NCBI GenBank assembly: GCA_943370385.1
Contig: CALRQT020000006.1
Location: 62,001-126,000, forward strand
DNA length: 64,000 bases
Reading direction: 5' to 3'
DNA from: BAIKAL-G1 sp943370385
GTDB lineage: Bacteria > Cyanobacteriota > Cyanobacteriia > PCC-6307 > Cyanobiaceae
A program made the translations under genes and the position numbers. Under the pieces are notes generated by a model that searched no databases, was not told the origin of the DNA, and saw only the letters and a list, made by a program, of their open reading frames with translations. Of this stretch, positions 31,593-41,727 are shown piece after piece; position 1 is the stretch's first letter, and the number at the start of each line of letters is the position of its first letter.

Positions 31593-32780
31593 ATGGCCGC
31601 CCTTCCCTTCCCCCGCCGGGTGATGCTGCTGGGCAGCGGTGAATTGGGTAAGGAGGTGGCGATCGCCGCCCAGCGCCTCGGCTGCCAGGTGATCGCCGTA
31701 GACCGCTACGCCGGAGCGCCGGCCATGGCCGTGGCCCAGGTGGCCGAGGTGGTCGCCATGACCGATCCCGAGGCGCTCAAGCAGGTGGTGCGGCGCCACC
31801 GGCCCGATGTGGTGATCCCCGAGATCGAGGCCCTAGCGGTGGATGCCCTGGCCGAGCTGGAAGCGGAAGGCCACCGCATCATTCCCACCGCCCGGGCCAC
31901 GGCGGTGACGATGAATCGGGACCGGATCCGCGACCTGGCCGCCGGCGAGCTGGGCCTGCGCACGGCCCGCTACGCCTATGCGGCCAGCGCCGCCGAATTG
32001 GCCGAGGCGGCGGAGCCCCTGGGCTGGCCCGTGGTGGTCAAGCCGGTGATGAGCTCTTCAGGCAAGGGCCAGAGCGTGGTCGAGGGGCCCGAGGGCCTGG
32101 AGGCGGCCTGGGAGGCGGCCCTGGCCGGGGCCCGGGGCAGCGGCGCCCGGGTGATCGTCGAGGAGTTTTTGCGCTTTGAGCAGGAGATCACCCTGCTTAC
32201 GGTGCGCCAGGCCCAGGGGCCCACGCTCTTTTGTCCGCCGATCGGCCACCTTCAGGAGCGGGGCGATTACCAGTGCAGCTGGCAGCCGGCCCACCTGGAT
32301 TGGCCCCAGCTGGCGGCCGCCCAGGCCATGGCCCGCACGATCACCGACAACCTTGGTGGCACGGGCCTGTTTGGCGTTGAATTCTTCCTGTGCCAGGGCG
32401 AAGACGGGCCGGAGGTGGTGTTCTCCGAGCTTTCACCCCGCCCCCATGACACGGGGTTGGTCACCCTGGTGGGCCAAAACTTGAGTGAATTCGAACTGCA
32501 TTTGCGGGCCGTGCTGGAGCTGCCGATCCCGGAGATCCGCCTGGCCACCGCCGCCGCCAGCCGCGTGATTCTCGCCGAGTTGGCCTGCGAGCCCGTGGCC
32601 TACCTGGGCCTGGAGGAGGCCCTCGCCGAGGACGACACCCAGGTGCTGCTGTTCGGCAAGGCGGAGGCCAGGCCCCAGCGCCGCATGGGCGTGGTGCTCG
32701 CTGGCGGCACCAGCCCGGAGCAGGCCCGGGAGCGGGCCGATCGGGCCGCCGCCCGGATTGCGGTTGTCAAAGGGGCCTGA
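31593..32780 (+). CDS. purT: formate-dependent phosphoribosylglycinamide formyltransferase
   Basis: ATP-grasp enzyme that formylates GAR with formate, the alternative to PurN. 395 residues. N-terminal Rossmann part VMLLGSGELGKEVAI, ATP-grasp signature VKPVMSSSGKGQSVV and metal ligands in GVEFFLCQGEDGPEVVFSEL followed by SPRPHDTG. Works with PurU (20228), which releases formate from formyl-THF. Confidence 0.96.
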   Translation: MAALPFPRRVMLLGSGELGKEVAIAAQRLGCQVIAVDRYAGAPAMAVAQVAEVVAMTDPEALKQVVRRHRPDVVIPEIEALAVDALAELEAEGHRIIPTARATAVTMNRDRIRDLAAGELGLRTARYAYAASAAELAEAAEPLGWPVVVKPVMSSSGKGQSVVEGPEGLEAAWEAALAGARGSGARVIVEEFLRFEQEITLLTVRQAQGPTLFCPPIGHLQERGDYQCSWQPAHLDWPQLAAAQAMARTITDNLGGTGLFGVEFFLCQGEDGPEVVFSELSPRPHDTGLVTLVGQNLSEFELHLRAVLELPIPEIRLATAAASRVILAELACEPVAYLGLEEALAEDDTQVLLFGKAEARPQRRMGVVLAGGTSPEQARERADRAAARIAVVKGA

Positions 32781-32810
32781 ACCCCCTGGTTGCAAGGGGA
32801 CTTGGGCTTT

Positions 32811-34031
32811 ATGGTGCGGCGATCGACAGTCCCCATGGCCCAGGCCCAACCCAGTCGCGGCCGTGACCGCAAGCAACGCCCGGCGGGCCGCTCGCCTGGG
32901 CAGGCCTCGGAGCGCCAGGACGCCGGCGGTGGACGCCGCCAGGCTCGGGACCCCATGGGCGAGCAACGCAGCGCACGCCAGGCCGGCCAGCGCCCTGCCC
33001 AGGCCACGCCTGCAGCCTTCAGTGAGGGGCTGTTGTTGCCCCTGGAACGACCGGCTCGCTCCGCACCCCTTCGCCCCAGCCCCGAGGCGATCCCTGGCCA
33101 ACCCAAGCCCCGGCAGCGGCGGCCTCCGGGTCCCCCGGGCCCCCCGGGTCAGCGCCAGGCCAAGGGACCGAAACGCGCCCTAGCGCTCACCTTCCTCCTA
33201 GGCATCGGTGTCGGCTATGGGCTGGTGGGTCCCTTCGGCGCCCTTGTCGGGGCCGGCCTCGCCAAGCTCTGGCATCCAGGTTCCGTGCTCGCCTCCATGG
33301 CGCCGCCGGTGGCCACGGGCAACCATCGCGTCCTGGTCATCGGCACGGACCAGGTGTCAGGCAACACCGATTCCCTCTTCACCCTGCACCTGGATGGGGG
33401 CAAAACCGAACTCACCCAGGTGCCCCGCGACACCTACATCGAATCCGATCAGTACGGGCCGATGAAGGCGAATGCCCTCTATGCCACCGGCGGCATCCCC
33501 CTGGTTAAGCAGGAGCTCTCCAAGCTGCTATCAGCGCCCGTTGACCACTACATCTTCGTCAATCTCAACGCCGTTCAACATCTCGGCGATGCCCTCGGTG
33601 GCGTGGAAGTGGATGTGCCCAAGCGCATGCTCTACACCGACCAAACCCAGGGCTTGACCATCGATCTCTATCCCGGCAGGCAACTGCTCAAGGGCAAGGA
33701 TCTCGAAGGCTTCCTACGCTTCCGCCACGATGGCCTCGGCGATCTCGGCCGCATGCAACGGCAACAGTTGGTGCTCAACGAAGTTTTCCGCAAATTGGCC
33801 AATCCGGCCTTCGTGACCCAGTTGCCGGCGCTACTCAAGATCGCTGGCACCGATATCAAGACGGACCTCTCCCCGCTTCAGATTGGCGGCCTGCTCAGTG
33901 CCATGGGCACCACCAAGTTGAACATCCAGCAACTGTCGGGCAAGTCCTATTGGCATGCCGATATTGATTACTGGATGCCCGACATCAACCCCCACCACGC
34001 CGAGTACCAGAGCCAGTATCCCGATGGCTGA
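32811..34031 (+). CDS. LytR-CpsA-Psr (LCP) family glycopolymer transferase
   Basis: About 406 residues. A long Gln/Arg/Pro-rich cytosolic N-terminus (to about residue 115) is followed by one hydrophobic helix (ALALTFLLGIGVGYGLVGPF) and an extracytoplasmic LCP domain with conserved IGTDQVSGNTDSLFTLHL, QVPRDTYIE (Arg and Asp) and LRFRHDGLGDLGRMQRQQ. LCP proteins attach polymers from a lipid carrier to peptidoglycan. Start chosen at ATG 32811, 10 bases after AAGGGGA; ATG 32835 is also possible. It starts 30 bases after purT. Confidence 0.88.
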   Translation: MVRRSTVPMAQAQPSRGRDRKQRPAGRSPGQASERQDAGGGRRQARDPMGEQRSARQAGQRPAQATPAAFSEGLLLPLERPARSAPLRPSPEAIPGQPKPRQRRPPGPPGPPGQRQAKGPKRALALTFLLGIGVGYGLVGPFGALVGAGLAKLWHPGSVLASMAPPVATGNHRVLVIGTDQVSGNTDSLFTLHLDGGKTELTQVPRDTYIESDQYGPMKANALYATGGIPLVKQELSKLLSAPVDHYIFVNLNAVQHLGDALGGVEVDVPKRMLYTDQTQGLTIDLYPGRQLLKGKDLEGFLRFRHDGLGDLGRMQRQQLVLNEVFRKLANPAFVTQLPALLKIAGTDIKTDLSPLQIGGLLSAMGTTKLNIQQLSGKSYWHADIDYWMPDINPHHAEYQSQYPDG

Positions 34032-34133
34032 TCCCCATCGCTTTCGCTCCTGGGTCCTGAGCCTTGAATCCAACGGAACGGGCCCGGGTTGAGGGGGCCT
34101 CGCTCAGGTGCTTCCAAGCCAATGGGCTTCGTC

Positions 34134-35708
34134 TCAGTTGCCGGTAGGCCCCACCAGGCCGGTGACGTTCACCAGCGGCAGGGTGGCGCTGCCCCAGCCC
34201 GTGGCGGGCAGCAGGGGCGCGAGTCCCTTGGCCGGTTTGAGCGTGGCGCCAGGGCTGAAGGCGGCCTGCACCCAGGCCAGCAGCAGGCCCCGCAGGGGTG
34301 AACCCTCGCCGGTGGCCGGTGCGCGCAGGTTGAAGTGGTCGCCACCGCTGGCTAGGACCAGGGCATGGCCGAAGTGGCCATTGGGGCCAAAGGGGGTGAT
34401 CGCTTCGGGATCGGGGGGCACGACCCAGTCGCGGCTGCCGCTGATCATCAAGCCCCGCGCGGTCATGCCGGCGGCCGAACCGGGGGAAAACAACAGGCGG
34501 GTGGGCGGACTCACCGCGGCGATCGCCACGACTCGCCCATCGGGCTCGGCGGCCCGGTCCGCCGAGCTCAGGAAACTGCACTGCAACACCCAGCTGAGGT
34601 TGCGCTCGGGATCGTCGAGGTTCTGGCAGCGGCTGCGCAACCCTGCCGCGCTCGGGATCGCGCCGGCAAGTTGCAGGGCCGTGGTCGCGCCCCAGGAGTG
34701 GCCAATCACCACCACCTGGGCAGCGCTGATGGCTTCGAGCCCCTTGAGGCTGCGGGCCGTGACGGCATCCAGGCTGGCGGACACATCCAAGGGCCTCAGG
34801 CGCAGTTCTGCCGGTCCGGGCGGGGGCACCTGGCCGGAGAGCATGGCCTGCTGTTGGCTGCTGTCACTGCCGGGGTGCCGGGGCAAGACCACGGTGTAGC
34901 CATGGCTGGCCAGGTGCTTGGCCCAACCCTCAAAACTCTCGGGGCCATCCCAGAGGCCGTGGGAGATCACCACCAACTTGCCGTTGGCGCCCTGGTTCGG
35001 CTGCAGAACCACCAGCTGCAAGGGTTCGGGACGGTGGCTGACCGCCAGGACCAGCTCCTGGCGCCGGACGGCCAGGGGACCCGGTTTGTCCAGGCTGGGA
35101 TCAACGCTGGCGGCGGGCTGACTGCCCACCAGTTGTTGGGCTCGCCGCTGCTGATCGGCCAACCGTTTGGCCACCTTCAGGGCCTGGTCGGCATCGAGGG
35201 TCACGCTCTTGCCCGGCAACGCCTGGAGCAGGGCCAGCAGGCTGGGCTGACCCTTAGCGAAGAGCTGGTGCAGGGTTTCAGCCAGCACCTTGCCCGATTG
35301 GCTCGGCTTGAGCTGCTCGGCATCGACGCCGTCGATCGTGCCGAAGGAGGACACCATCAAGAGCACCTGCTGCACCAGGGGTTGGGCCACGGATTGGTCC
35401 ACCACGGCCGTGCTCTGCAGGGGCAAGGGCGTTTGGAACAGCCCCACCAGGGAGCGGCCCAGGGCCCCGCCACTGGCCCGATCCAGCTCGGCTAGATCAC
35501 TGTGACCCGCCAGCAGTGCCGCCGGACTGGCCAGTTCGCTCAGGCGCAGGGTGAAGTTCGTTTGCAGCATCGGCAGCCGCAACTTCACGGTTTCCAGGGC
35601 CGCGGCGGGTTGGACCAGACCAGTAGAGAGGAGTCCCGCCCCCAGGGCCAGGGCACGCAACCGGCCCCCAAAACGCGGGGCTTTCGGCAGGCAGGGGGGC
35701 AACACCAT
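34134..35708 (-). CDS. secreted alpha/beta hydrolase with N-terminal DUF1400
   Basis: About 524 residues. A signal peptide (RLRALALGAGLLSTGLVQPAAA) precedes an N-terminal DUF1400-like helical region of about 130 residues. The alpha/beta-hydrolase domain carries nucleophile elbow VIGHSWGA, an upstream oxyanion segment SHGLWDG, and a late His in GGDHFN, so a Ser-Asp/Glu-His triad is plausible. DUF1400-hydrolase fusions are common in cyanobacteria; the substrate (ester or lipid) is unknown. Start at the ATG 35708 giving MVLPPCLPK. Convergent with the LCP gene. Confidence 0.85.
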   Translation of the reverse strand: MVLPPCLPKAPRFGGRLRALALGAGLLSTGLVQPAAALETVKLRLPMLQTNFTLRLSELASPAALLAGHSDLAELDRASGGALGRSLVGLFQTPLPLQSTAVVDQSVAQPLVQQVLLMVSSFGTIDGVDAEQLKPSQSGKVLAETLHQLFAKGQPSLLALLQALPGKSVTLDADQALKVAKRLADQQRRAQQLVGSQPAASVDPSLDKPGPLAVRRQELVLAVSHRPEPLQLVVLQPNQGANGKLVVISHGLWDGPESFEGWAKHLASHGYTVVLPRHPGSDSSQQQAMLSGQVPPPGPAELRLRPLDVSASLDAVTARSLKGLEAISAAQVVVIGHSWGATTALQLAGAIPSAAGLRSRCQNLDDPERNLSWVLQCSFLSSADRAAEPDGRVVAIAAVSPPTRLLFSPGSAAGMTARGLMISGSRDWVVPPDPEAITPFGPNGHFGHALVLASGGDHFNLRAPATGEGSPLRGLLLAWVQAAFSPGATLKPAKGLAPLLPATGWGSATLPLVNVTGLVGPTGN

Positions 35709-35919
35709 GGGATTGAAAAGGGAGGCGGAGTGCGGTGGTCCAATCAACGCTTGCAGGCTAAGCGGTTGTTCCGGACGGCTAAACCTTGCTGCCGATTCGT
35801 TTCCCCTCTAGCTCTTTCTTCCAGCTAAGACCTGAGATCCAAGTTTTGGAAAGAATCTAATGATGGGACCGATCAGTCGCAGGGGTGCGACAGGGGTGGC
35901 CGGGGTTGTCTAGTCAGGC

Positions 35920-38121
35920 TCAGAGGCTGGGTCGGTGGAGGTCAAAACGGTCCAGCTCCATCACCTTCACCCAGGCCTTCACAAAGTCGTGAATAAAGCG
36001 CTCAGCGCCATCCGCCTGGGCATAGACCTCCACAATCGCCCGCAGTTGGCTATTGGATCCAAAGACAAGGTCAGCGCGGGTTGCCGTCCAGCGCAGGGTG
36101 CCATCAGCCCGACTCCGGCCCTCGTAGAGAGTCCCGTTAGGGCCCAATCCCCATGCCGTGTCCATATCGAGCAGATTGACGAAGAAATCCGTACTCAACA
36201 CGCCAACTCGATCGCTGAAGACGCCATGGCGGCTGCCCCCGCTGTTGGCTCCCAGCACGCGCAAGCCCCCCACCAGAACCGTGCATTCGGGTGCGCTCAA
36301 TCCCAATTGCTGGGCCCTATCTAGGAGGAGTTCCTCGGCGCGAATCGGCAGATCGGCCCTCTGCCAGTTGCGGAAGCCATCGCCCAGGGGTTTGAGCCAA
36401 TTGAACCCCGCGCTGTCCGTCTGCTCAGCGCTGGCATCGGTGCGACCAGGCCGGAAGGGAACGGTCACGCTGAAACCAGCGGCTGCGGCCGCCTGTTCCA
36501 CGGCCGCACAACCGGCCAGCACGATCAGATCGGCCAAGGAGATGACCTTGCCGTCAGGGCGGTTGTTGTTGAATGCAGTCTGAATAGCCTCCAACTGGGT
36601 CAGCACCCGTGAGAGTTGCTCAGGGTCATTCACCTCCCAGCTGCGTTGGGGCTGAAGCCTCACTCGGGCACCATTGGCTCCGCCGCGTTTGTCTGAGCCG
36701 CGGAACGTGGAGGCTGATGCCCAGGCGGTTGCAATCAGCTCAGGCACCGTTAAGCCCGTGGCCAGGATTTGTTGCTTCAATACCGAAAAATCGCTGGTAT
36801 CCACCAGGGGATGGACAACGGCTGGTAGGGGGTCCTGCCAGATCAACTCTTCGGCAGGGATATCCGGCCCGAGGTAGAGCGAGCGGGGGCCCAGATCGCG
36901 GTGGGTCAGCTTGAACCATGCCCGGGCGAAGGTGTCGGCGAAAGCCTGCTGATCTTGATGGAAACGCCTCGCGATTGGCTCCATGATTGGGTCATGACGC
37001 AGGGATAGATCCGCGGTGGTCATGATCGGTGCCGAACGCAATCCCGGCACGTGCGCATCGGGAATCAGATGCTCAGGACGCACGTCCTTGGCGACCCACT
37101 GCCAAGCACCGGCAGGGCTCTTGGTGAGCTCCCACTCATAGGTAAACATCATCTCGAAATAGCCTTGGTCCCATTGGGTGGGGTTGGGTTTCCAGGCCCC
37201 TTCAATGCCGCTGGTGATCGTGTGCTCCGCCTTGCCACTCCCGTAGTTGTTCGCCCAGCCCAATCCCTGGGCATCCAGCGTTGCCCCCTCAGGTTCCGCC
37301 CCCAGGTTGCTGGCGGGCGCAGCGCCGTGGCATTTGCCGAAGGTGTGGCCCCCTGCGACCAGGGCCACCGTTTCCTCCACGGTCATGCCCATGCGGGCGA
37401 AGGTGTCACGCACATCTCGGCCCGAGGCCAACGGGTCGGGGTTGCCATGGGGCCCCTCGGGATTGACATAAATAAGGCCCATCTCAACCGCCGCCAGAGG
37501 TTGGTCAAGTCCCCCATCAGCGGCGTGGCGCTCATCGCCGTTCCAGGTGGTTTCCCGCCCCCAGAACACATCCTCTTCTGGTTGCCAGATGTCGGTGCGA
37601 CCAGCGGCAAAGCCCAGCGTGGCGAAGCCCATGGATTCCAGCGCCACGGTGCCAGCTAGAACAATGAGGTCGGCCCAGGAGATCTGATTGCCATAACGGC
37701 GCTTAATGGGCCAGAGCAGTCGACGGGCCTTGTCCAGGTTGGTGTTATCTGGCCAGCTATTGAGGGGGGCAAAGCGTTGATTCCCATGGCCGGAGCCTCC
37801 CCGGCCATCCGAGATCCGGTACGTGCCGGCGCTGTGCCAGGCCAGGCGGATGAACAGCGCTCCGTAATGCCCCCAGTCGGCTGGCCACCACTCCTGGGAA
37901 TCGGTCATCAGCGCCCGCAGATCGGACTTCAGGCCGTCGTAGTTCAGCCCTGCAAAGGCTTCGGAGTACACGAAGCCAGCCCCGAGGGGATTGGATGCGG
38001 GGTGGTGCTGATGGAGAAGGCCAATTTTAATCTGATCAGGCCACCACTGTTCGTTTGAGGTGCCGCCAGCAGGGGTTACCGCTCCCACGTGACCACTGAA
38101 CGGACATTTCAACTCAGACAT
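35920..38121 (-). CDS. katG: catalase-peroxidase
   Basis: Heme enzyme that removes hydrogen peroxide, 733 residues from ATG 38121 (MSELKCPFSG). The N-terminal peroxidase half has the distal triad Arg92-Trp95-His96 (RLAWHSAGT), proximal His259 (VAGGHTFGKCHG), and the Trp95-Tyr219-Met244 residues that form the KatG covalent adduct (GLIYVNPEGP; FARMGMTVEE). The C-terminal half is the usual degenerate repeat. A GTG nine codons upstream is possible. It is the main H2O2 defence visible in the window. Confidence 0.97.
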   Translation of the reverse strand: MSELKCPFSGHVGAVTPAGGTSNEQWWPDQIKIGLLHQHHPASNPLGAGFVYSEAFAGLNYDGLKSDLRALMTDSQEWWPADWGHYGALFIRLAWHSAGTYRISDGRGGSGHGNQRFAPLNSWPDNTNLDKARRLLWPIKRRYGNQISWADLIVLAGTVALESMGFATLGFAAGRTDIWQPEEDVFWGRETTWNGDERHAADGGLDQPLAAVEMGLIYVNPEGPHGNPDPLASGRDVRDTFARMGMTVEETVALVAGGHTFGKCHGAAPASNLGAEPEGATLDAQGLGWANNYGSGKAEHTITSGIEGAWKPNPTQWDQGYFEMMFTYEWELTKSPAGAWQWVAKDVRPEHLIPDAHVPGLRSAPIMTTADLSLRHDPIMEPIARRFHQDQQAFADTFARAWFKLTHRDLGPRSLYLGPDIPAEELIWQDPLPAVVHPLVDTSDFSVLKQQILATGLTVPELIATAWASASTFRGSDKRGGANGARVRLQPQRSWEVNDPEQLSRVLTQLEAIQTAFNNNRPDGKVISLADLIVLAGCAAVEQAAAAAGFSVTVPFRPGRTDASAEQTDSAGFNWLKPLGDGFRNWQRADLPIRAEELLLDRAQQLGLSAPECTVLVGGLRVLGANSGGSRHGVFSDRVGVLSTDFFVNLLDMDTAWGLGPNGTLYEGRSRADGTLRWTATRADLVFGSNSQLRAIVEVYAQADGAERFIHDFVKAWVKVMELDRFDLHRPSL

Positions 38122-38821
38122 TGTTTGGGAAACCGCTTTAACGGTCACTATTACTTTTCACCCATGATCGCTTTCTAAGCGGACGAGTAAGCCTATCCAT
38201 ACCGGAATCCTGACCGACCGAAACATTTCAGGTCGGACTGGCCAGTGCTTGCCCCGCAGTGGTCGCAGCAGAGCCCCAAGCCTATGGCCTCCAGATTGGC
38301 GTTTGAGGCGCTGCGCCGGGCCCTGGGCCAAGGGCCTACCGGCACTTGCTGGAGAACTAAAGATCCCCTGCAGCGGGCCGGCCGTGGGCTGCTGTTTGGA
38401 TAGCGCGGTGGACGAGAGCGCCTTCGCCACACTCCAGCCGTTGCATCACAAGTTGGCCTTCTGGATCGACCGTTAAAGCAGCGGAGAGCGTCGTTGCTGA
38501 GCATTCGTTAATTCGGCGCGCTCGACAACGAGCGGCAATACCCCTCTGCGCCTGGTCTTTCCTTGGCGGAGTCTTAAGTTCTGGCCCCCAAATCGGGCTA
38601 CTCCGATCATTTGACTTTAGGGTTGGCCTATCCCAAGGTGCCAGGGGCTCGAGTGTAGAAGGGCTGTTAGCTCTTCTCTTGCCGGCCATAGGGTCGGCCA
38701 TATCATTGAGGGCGTTTAGATTGAAGCTGAAAGTTTGTGGCGACTTGCATGGTGCCCGACCCTAAAACTAAAGTCCAAGCTCATCCTGCCGAAAGATGAT
38801 GGCTGACCGCTTGCTAATCTG
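38122..38821. other. about 700-bp gene-poor stretch after katG
   Basis: I find no gene with family similarity, no tRNA and no terminator I can defend here. Several short open frames exist on both strands but show no motif. It lies next to a small VSR-like gene fragment, so it may hold debris of a lost element. Confidence 0.4.
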
Positions 38822-39061
38822 CTAGTTAGGTTCAGCCTGCTGGCTTCGATACATCTTTAGGCAGTACTTGCAGCCCCCCGTGGTTTCCAGGTGTTTTTCG
38901 GGCGTGATTGCAATCAGCTTCACGGGGTGGATGCTGCACCGGATTTTTATCGGGGTTTTGTAGCTTTTGTAGAGCATGGTCGAGTAGTCATATTTGTCGC
39001 CGAATCTCGCCTTGGCCCTGGCAATGAAAACCTCCTGACGGATCGGACTCCCCATCGACAA
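38822..39061 (-). CDS. short zinc-ribbon protein like the N-terminus of phage/VSR-type endonucleases
   Basis: 79 residues. FIARAKARFGDKYDYSTMLY, KSYKTPIKIRCSIHP and GGCKYC match the repeated YDYSxxxYxxxxxxxxxxCxxHG...CxxC block found in homing-endonuclease-associated and VSR-like proteins. The zinc ligands are Cys and His in RCSIHP and the CKYC pair. Only one block is present and no nuclease domain follows, so it may be a fragment of a larger gene. Confidence 0.6.
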   Translation of the reverse strand: MSMGSPIRQEVFIARAKARFGDKYDYSTMLYKSYKTPIKIRCSIHPVKLIAITPEKHLETTGGCKYCLKMYRSQQAEPN

Positions 39062-39239
39062 GGGTCTATGAAGCCCTCAGATTAGGTGGTACGGGTCGGC
39101 CCTTGCCGCGACCTAGGGCTTGAGTGGTCCCCTCGGCCGGCTTGAACTGCAGGCAAGTCTCTGAGTTGCTGGCAGCCCAATGGCTAGGTTCCAGGCTATG
39201 GCGGCTTGATCCCAGAGCCTTGCAGGCCGTTGTCAGGTG

Positions 39240-40208
39240 TTATTTCGCCCTTGGGTGGCTAGAGCCTGCAGCCTTCTGGGCTGCCAGTTCGTCCCTAATC
39301 TCGGCCTTGGCCTGGCGCCAGAGAGCTTCCAGTTCTCCAATACCTTTGCCCTGGAGATCGCCACCAAGGGCCGCTTCCACCCGTGAAAAGCGATCTAGAA
39401 AGCGTCGGTTGGTGCCGGCCAGGCCGGCTTCTGGATCCAGGCCGCACCAGCGGGCCACATTCACCAGGGTGAAGATCACATCGCCCAGTTCCTCCTGGGC
39501 ATGGGCCTGGTTGCCGCTGGCCACGGCCTCCTTGAGCTCGCCTAGCTCTTCAACCACTTTCTCCCAGACCCCTTCGATCCCGTCCCATTCGAAGCCCGCT
39601 GCCGCTGCCTTGCGCGAGATCGTCATCGCCCCTGCCAGGGAGGGCTGGCCCCGCACCTTGCTCGCCAGCTGGTCGCTCAGGGAGCCCGGGGGGAGGGCTC
39701 CCGCTTGGCCAGACCCCAGCGCTTCGGCGCGCTCCATTGCCTTGATCGCCTCCCAGCTCCGCTTCACCTCGGCGCTGTCCCTGGCCCGGTTGGCTCCGTT
39801 CGGCTCGTCCCCTTGCCCACCGGGCTGGTCGTCTTTGGAGCCATCCGCACCGGCAAACACATGGGGATGGCGGCGCAGCAACTTGGCGCTGAGTCCGCGG
39901 GTGATCGAAGCCAGATCGAAACGCCCCGCTTCGCTGGCGATCTGGGCGTGCAGCACCACCTGCAACAGCAGGTCGCCCAGTTCTTCGGCCAGGTGGCGAT
40001 CATCGCCATGGCGGATCGCATCGGCCACCTCATGGGCCTCCTCCAGCACGTAGGGCACCAGGGAGGCATGGGTCTGCTCCAGGTCCCATGGGCAGCCCGC
40101 CTCGGGATCCCGTAGCCGCGCCACTACTGCCATGAGGTCGGCCAGCGCCTGTTGGGGGGCCCCATCCTTCGAGGGCAAGACACTTTCGGCCTGGCTTGGT
40201 TCGTCCAT
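39240..40208 (-). CDS. mazG: nucleoside triphosphate pyrophosphohydrolase
   Basis: Hydrolyses (d)NTPs to monophosphates and PPi. About 322 residues with two MazG domains: the first with RDPEAGCPWDLEQTHASLVP and EEAHEVADAI plus AEELGDLLLQVVLHAQIA, the second with EELGELKEAV and EELGDVIFTLVNVARW (EExxE/ExxD Mg-binding helices). Start at ATG 40208; an ATG 11 codons upstream is possible. It is unrelated to the mazEF cassette at 13.6 kb, despite the name. Confidence 0.93.
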   Translation of the reverse strand: MDEPSQAESVLPSKDGAPQQALADLMAVVARLRDPEAGCPWDLEQTHASLVPYVLEEAHEVADAIRHGDDRHLAEELGDLLLQVVLHAQIASEAGRFDLASITRGLSAKLLRRHPHVFAGADGSKDDQPGGQGDEPNGANRARDSAEVKRSWEAIKAMERAEALGSGQAGALPPGSLSDQLASKVRGQPSLAGAMTISRKAAAAGFEWDGIEGVWEKVVEELGELKEAVASGNQAHAQEELGDVIFTLVNVARWCGLDPEAGLAGTNRRFLDRFSRVEAALGGDLQGKGIGELEALWRQAKAEIRDELAAQKAAGSSHPRAK

Positions 40209-40279
40209 GGCAGGGGGCTTGTAAGGGTCCCACCCTGTCATTTCCAGGCGTCCGGCGCAGCACCGCGGCTGATGAAGGT

Positions 40280-40831
40280 TCAGCGGCGCCCACCCTGGCT
40301 CCTTGGCCGTCGTCGGCTACTCCGACGGCGAGACCGCCGAGGTAGGAAGCGCAACAGCCGGGGAGTTTTTGCAACCGGATCACCGTCCTGGATCAGGTGT
40401 AGCCAGGCGCTGGCCTCAAGGCCCGTTAGGGCCAAGAGCACCAAGCTGGGATGCTGGCGCCAGAGCTGAGCGGCATTGAGCAGCAGGGCCGATGGGGGCG
40501 GTGCGCCCCAGGGAGCGAGCAGCCACGCCAGCAGCATTGCCAATCCGCCCCCATAGGCCAGGCGCCCCAGGGTTCCAAGGAATGGCCCATGGGAGACCAG
40601 GGAGCGATGCCGCAACACCCTGCGGTAGGGCCACCACAGCAGCTGCAGAGGCCCCCAACGCCCAGTGGGCCTGGAGCGGGTGTCGAGATCCGGTGAGAGC
40701 AGTAGGCCGCCGATGAGAAAGGCAAGGGCGGCCGTGGCGCTGCCACTCCAGCCCAGAACGGGCCAGCAAAGCAGGCCAAAGGGCAATGCCAGCACCCAGG
40801 TGCCCCGATCATGACTGGATCCGCTGGCCAT
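40280..40831 (-). CDS. DUF2227 family putative metal-binding membrane protein
   Basis: 183 residues with three to four hydrophobic segments. The conserved cyanobacterial DUF2227 pattern is visible: SSHDRGTW at the start, LLSPDLDTRSRPTGRWGPL, then RVLRHRSLVSHGP. His/Asp residues in these blocks are thought to bind metal. The tail is strongly basic (Arg-rich). Function unknown. It lies between mazG and the tRNA. Confidence 0.82.
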   Translation of the reverse strand: MASGSSHDRGTWVLALPFGLLCWPVLGWSGSATAALAFLIGGLLLSPDLDTRSRPTGRWGPLQLLWWPYRRVLRHRSLVSHGPFLGTLGRLAYGGGLAMLLAWLLAPWGAPPPSALLLNAAQLWRQHPSLVLLALTGLEASAWLHLIQDGDPVAKTPRLLRFLPRRSRRRSSRRRPRSQGGRR

Positions 40832-40879
40832 GACCTCTGCGTAGGGCTGGGGGGCGTGTGGAGGCAGAATGGCGCAACC

Positions 40880-40951
<72 letters not shown>

Positions 40952-41727
40952 TCGGAAAAGCAAAGCTGGAGCTGAGATCTAAGGCCCTCAGGGCTTGGTT
41001 TCTCCCTCAACTGTGCCAGCGCTTGAGATTCGCCAGATGCCTTGTCAATGCCCAGGGGCCGGCCTGGAGTTCATCCAGTTTTCAACAACGCTGGCAATGG
41101 CCAAGGATCTCTAGCAGGGGCGGGCGGACCACAAGAGAGGCTTCAAACGTCCCGGTCAGGTCTGCCCAGGCTCGTTGGTGGAGCGCTCCCCCAAGGCCCT
41201 TGCCCTGAGGCTGAAACCCGGAAAGACTGGTCGGCGTTCCGTCCCGTCCCACCCCAGCTGGAGGAAAGTTCCGGAGATTTAACCTCCTGAAGAGCTTGAA
41301 TGAGGCGGTTAACAACCGCAACCATGCAATCGCCATTTAAGCCAACAATTCTTCGTATGGCCTCCGCTCAATTAATCACGAAACAGCGACATAACGACAT
41401 GGCATGAATGGGGCCGCCCGTCATGGGGTGCACCCCAGTCCATGGCAAGCGGACAAATAATTTAACCATTAGGCAGATACTGCTCCGCCAGAGAGTGTGT
41501 TGAAGACTTCAGGGTTTTGTCCATCATTAGGATGAATATTATTCGGACCGGCCACCCACAATTGAACCGTTGATTTAGATGGCCACTAAAGTATTTTCAT
41601 TCGCTATGGGGGAGAGATCGGCAGTTCAGTATTACCGTCCCCTGCCGACCTCCCCTTGGGCAAGCCCTTAAGAGAACAAAGGCTTGCAATGCCCTAGCCC
41701 CCCGAAGGACTCGCCCAGCGACGACTG
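40952..41727. other. gene-free border between tRNA-Val and the accessory island
   Basis: The first 350 bases are GC-rich like the core. From about 41,300 the composition becomes AT-richer. No gene, IS or att repeat is recognisable. Confidence 0.4.
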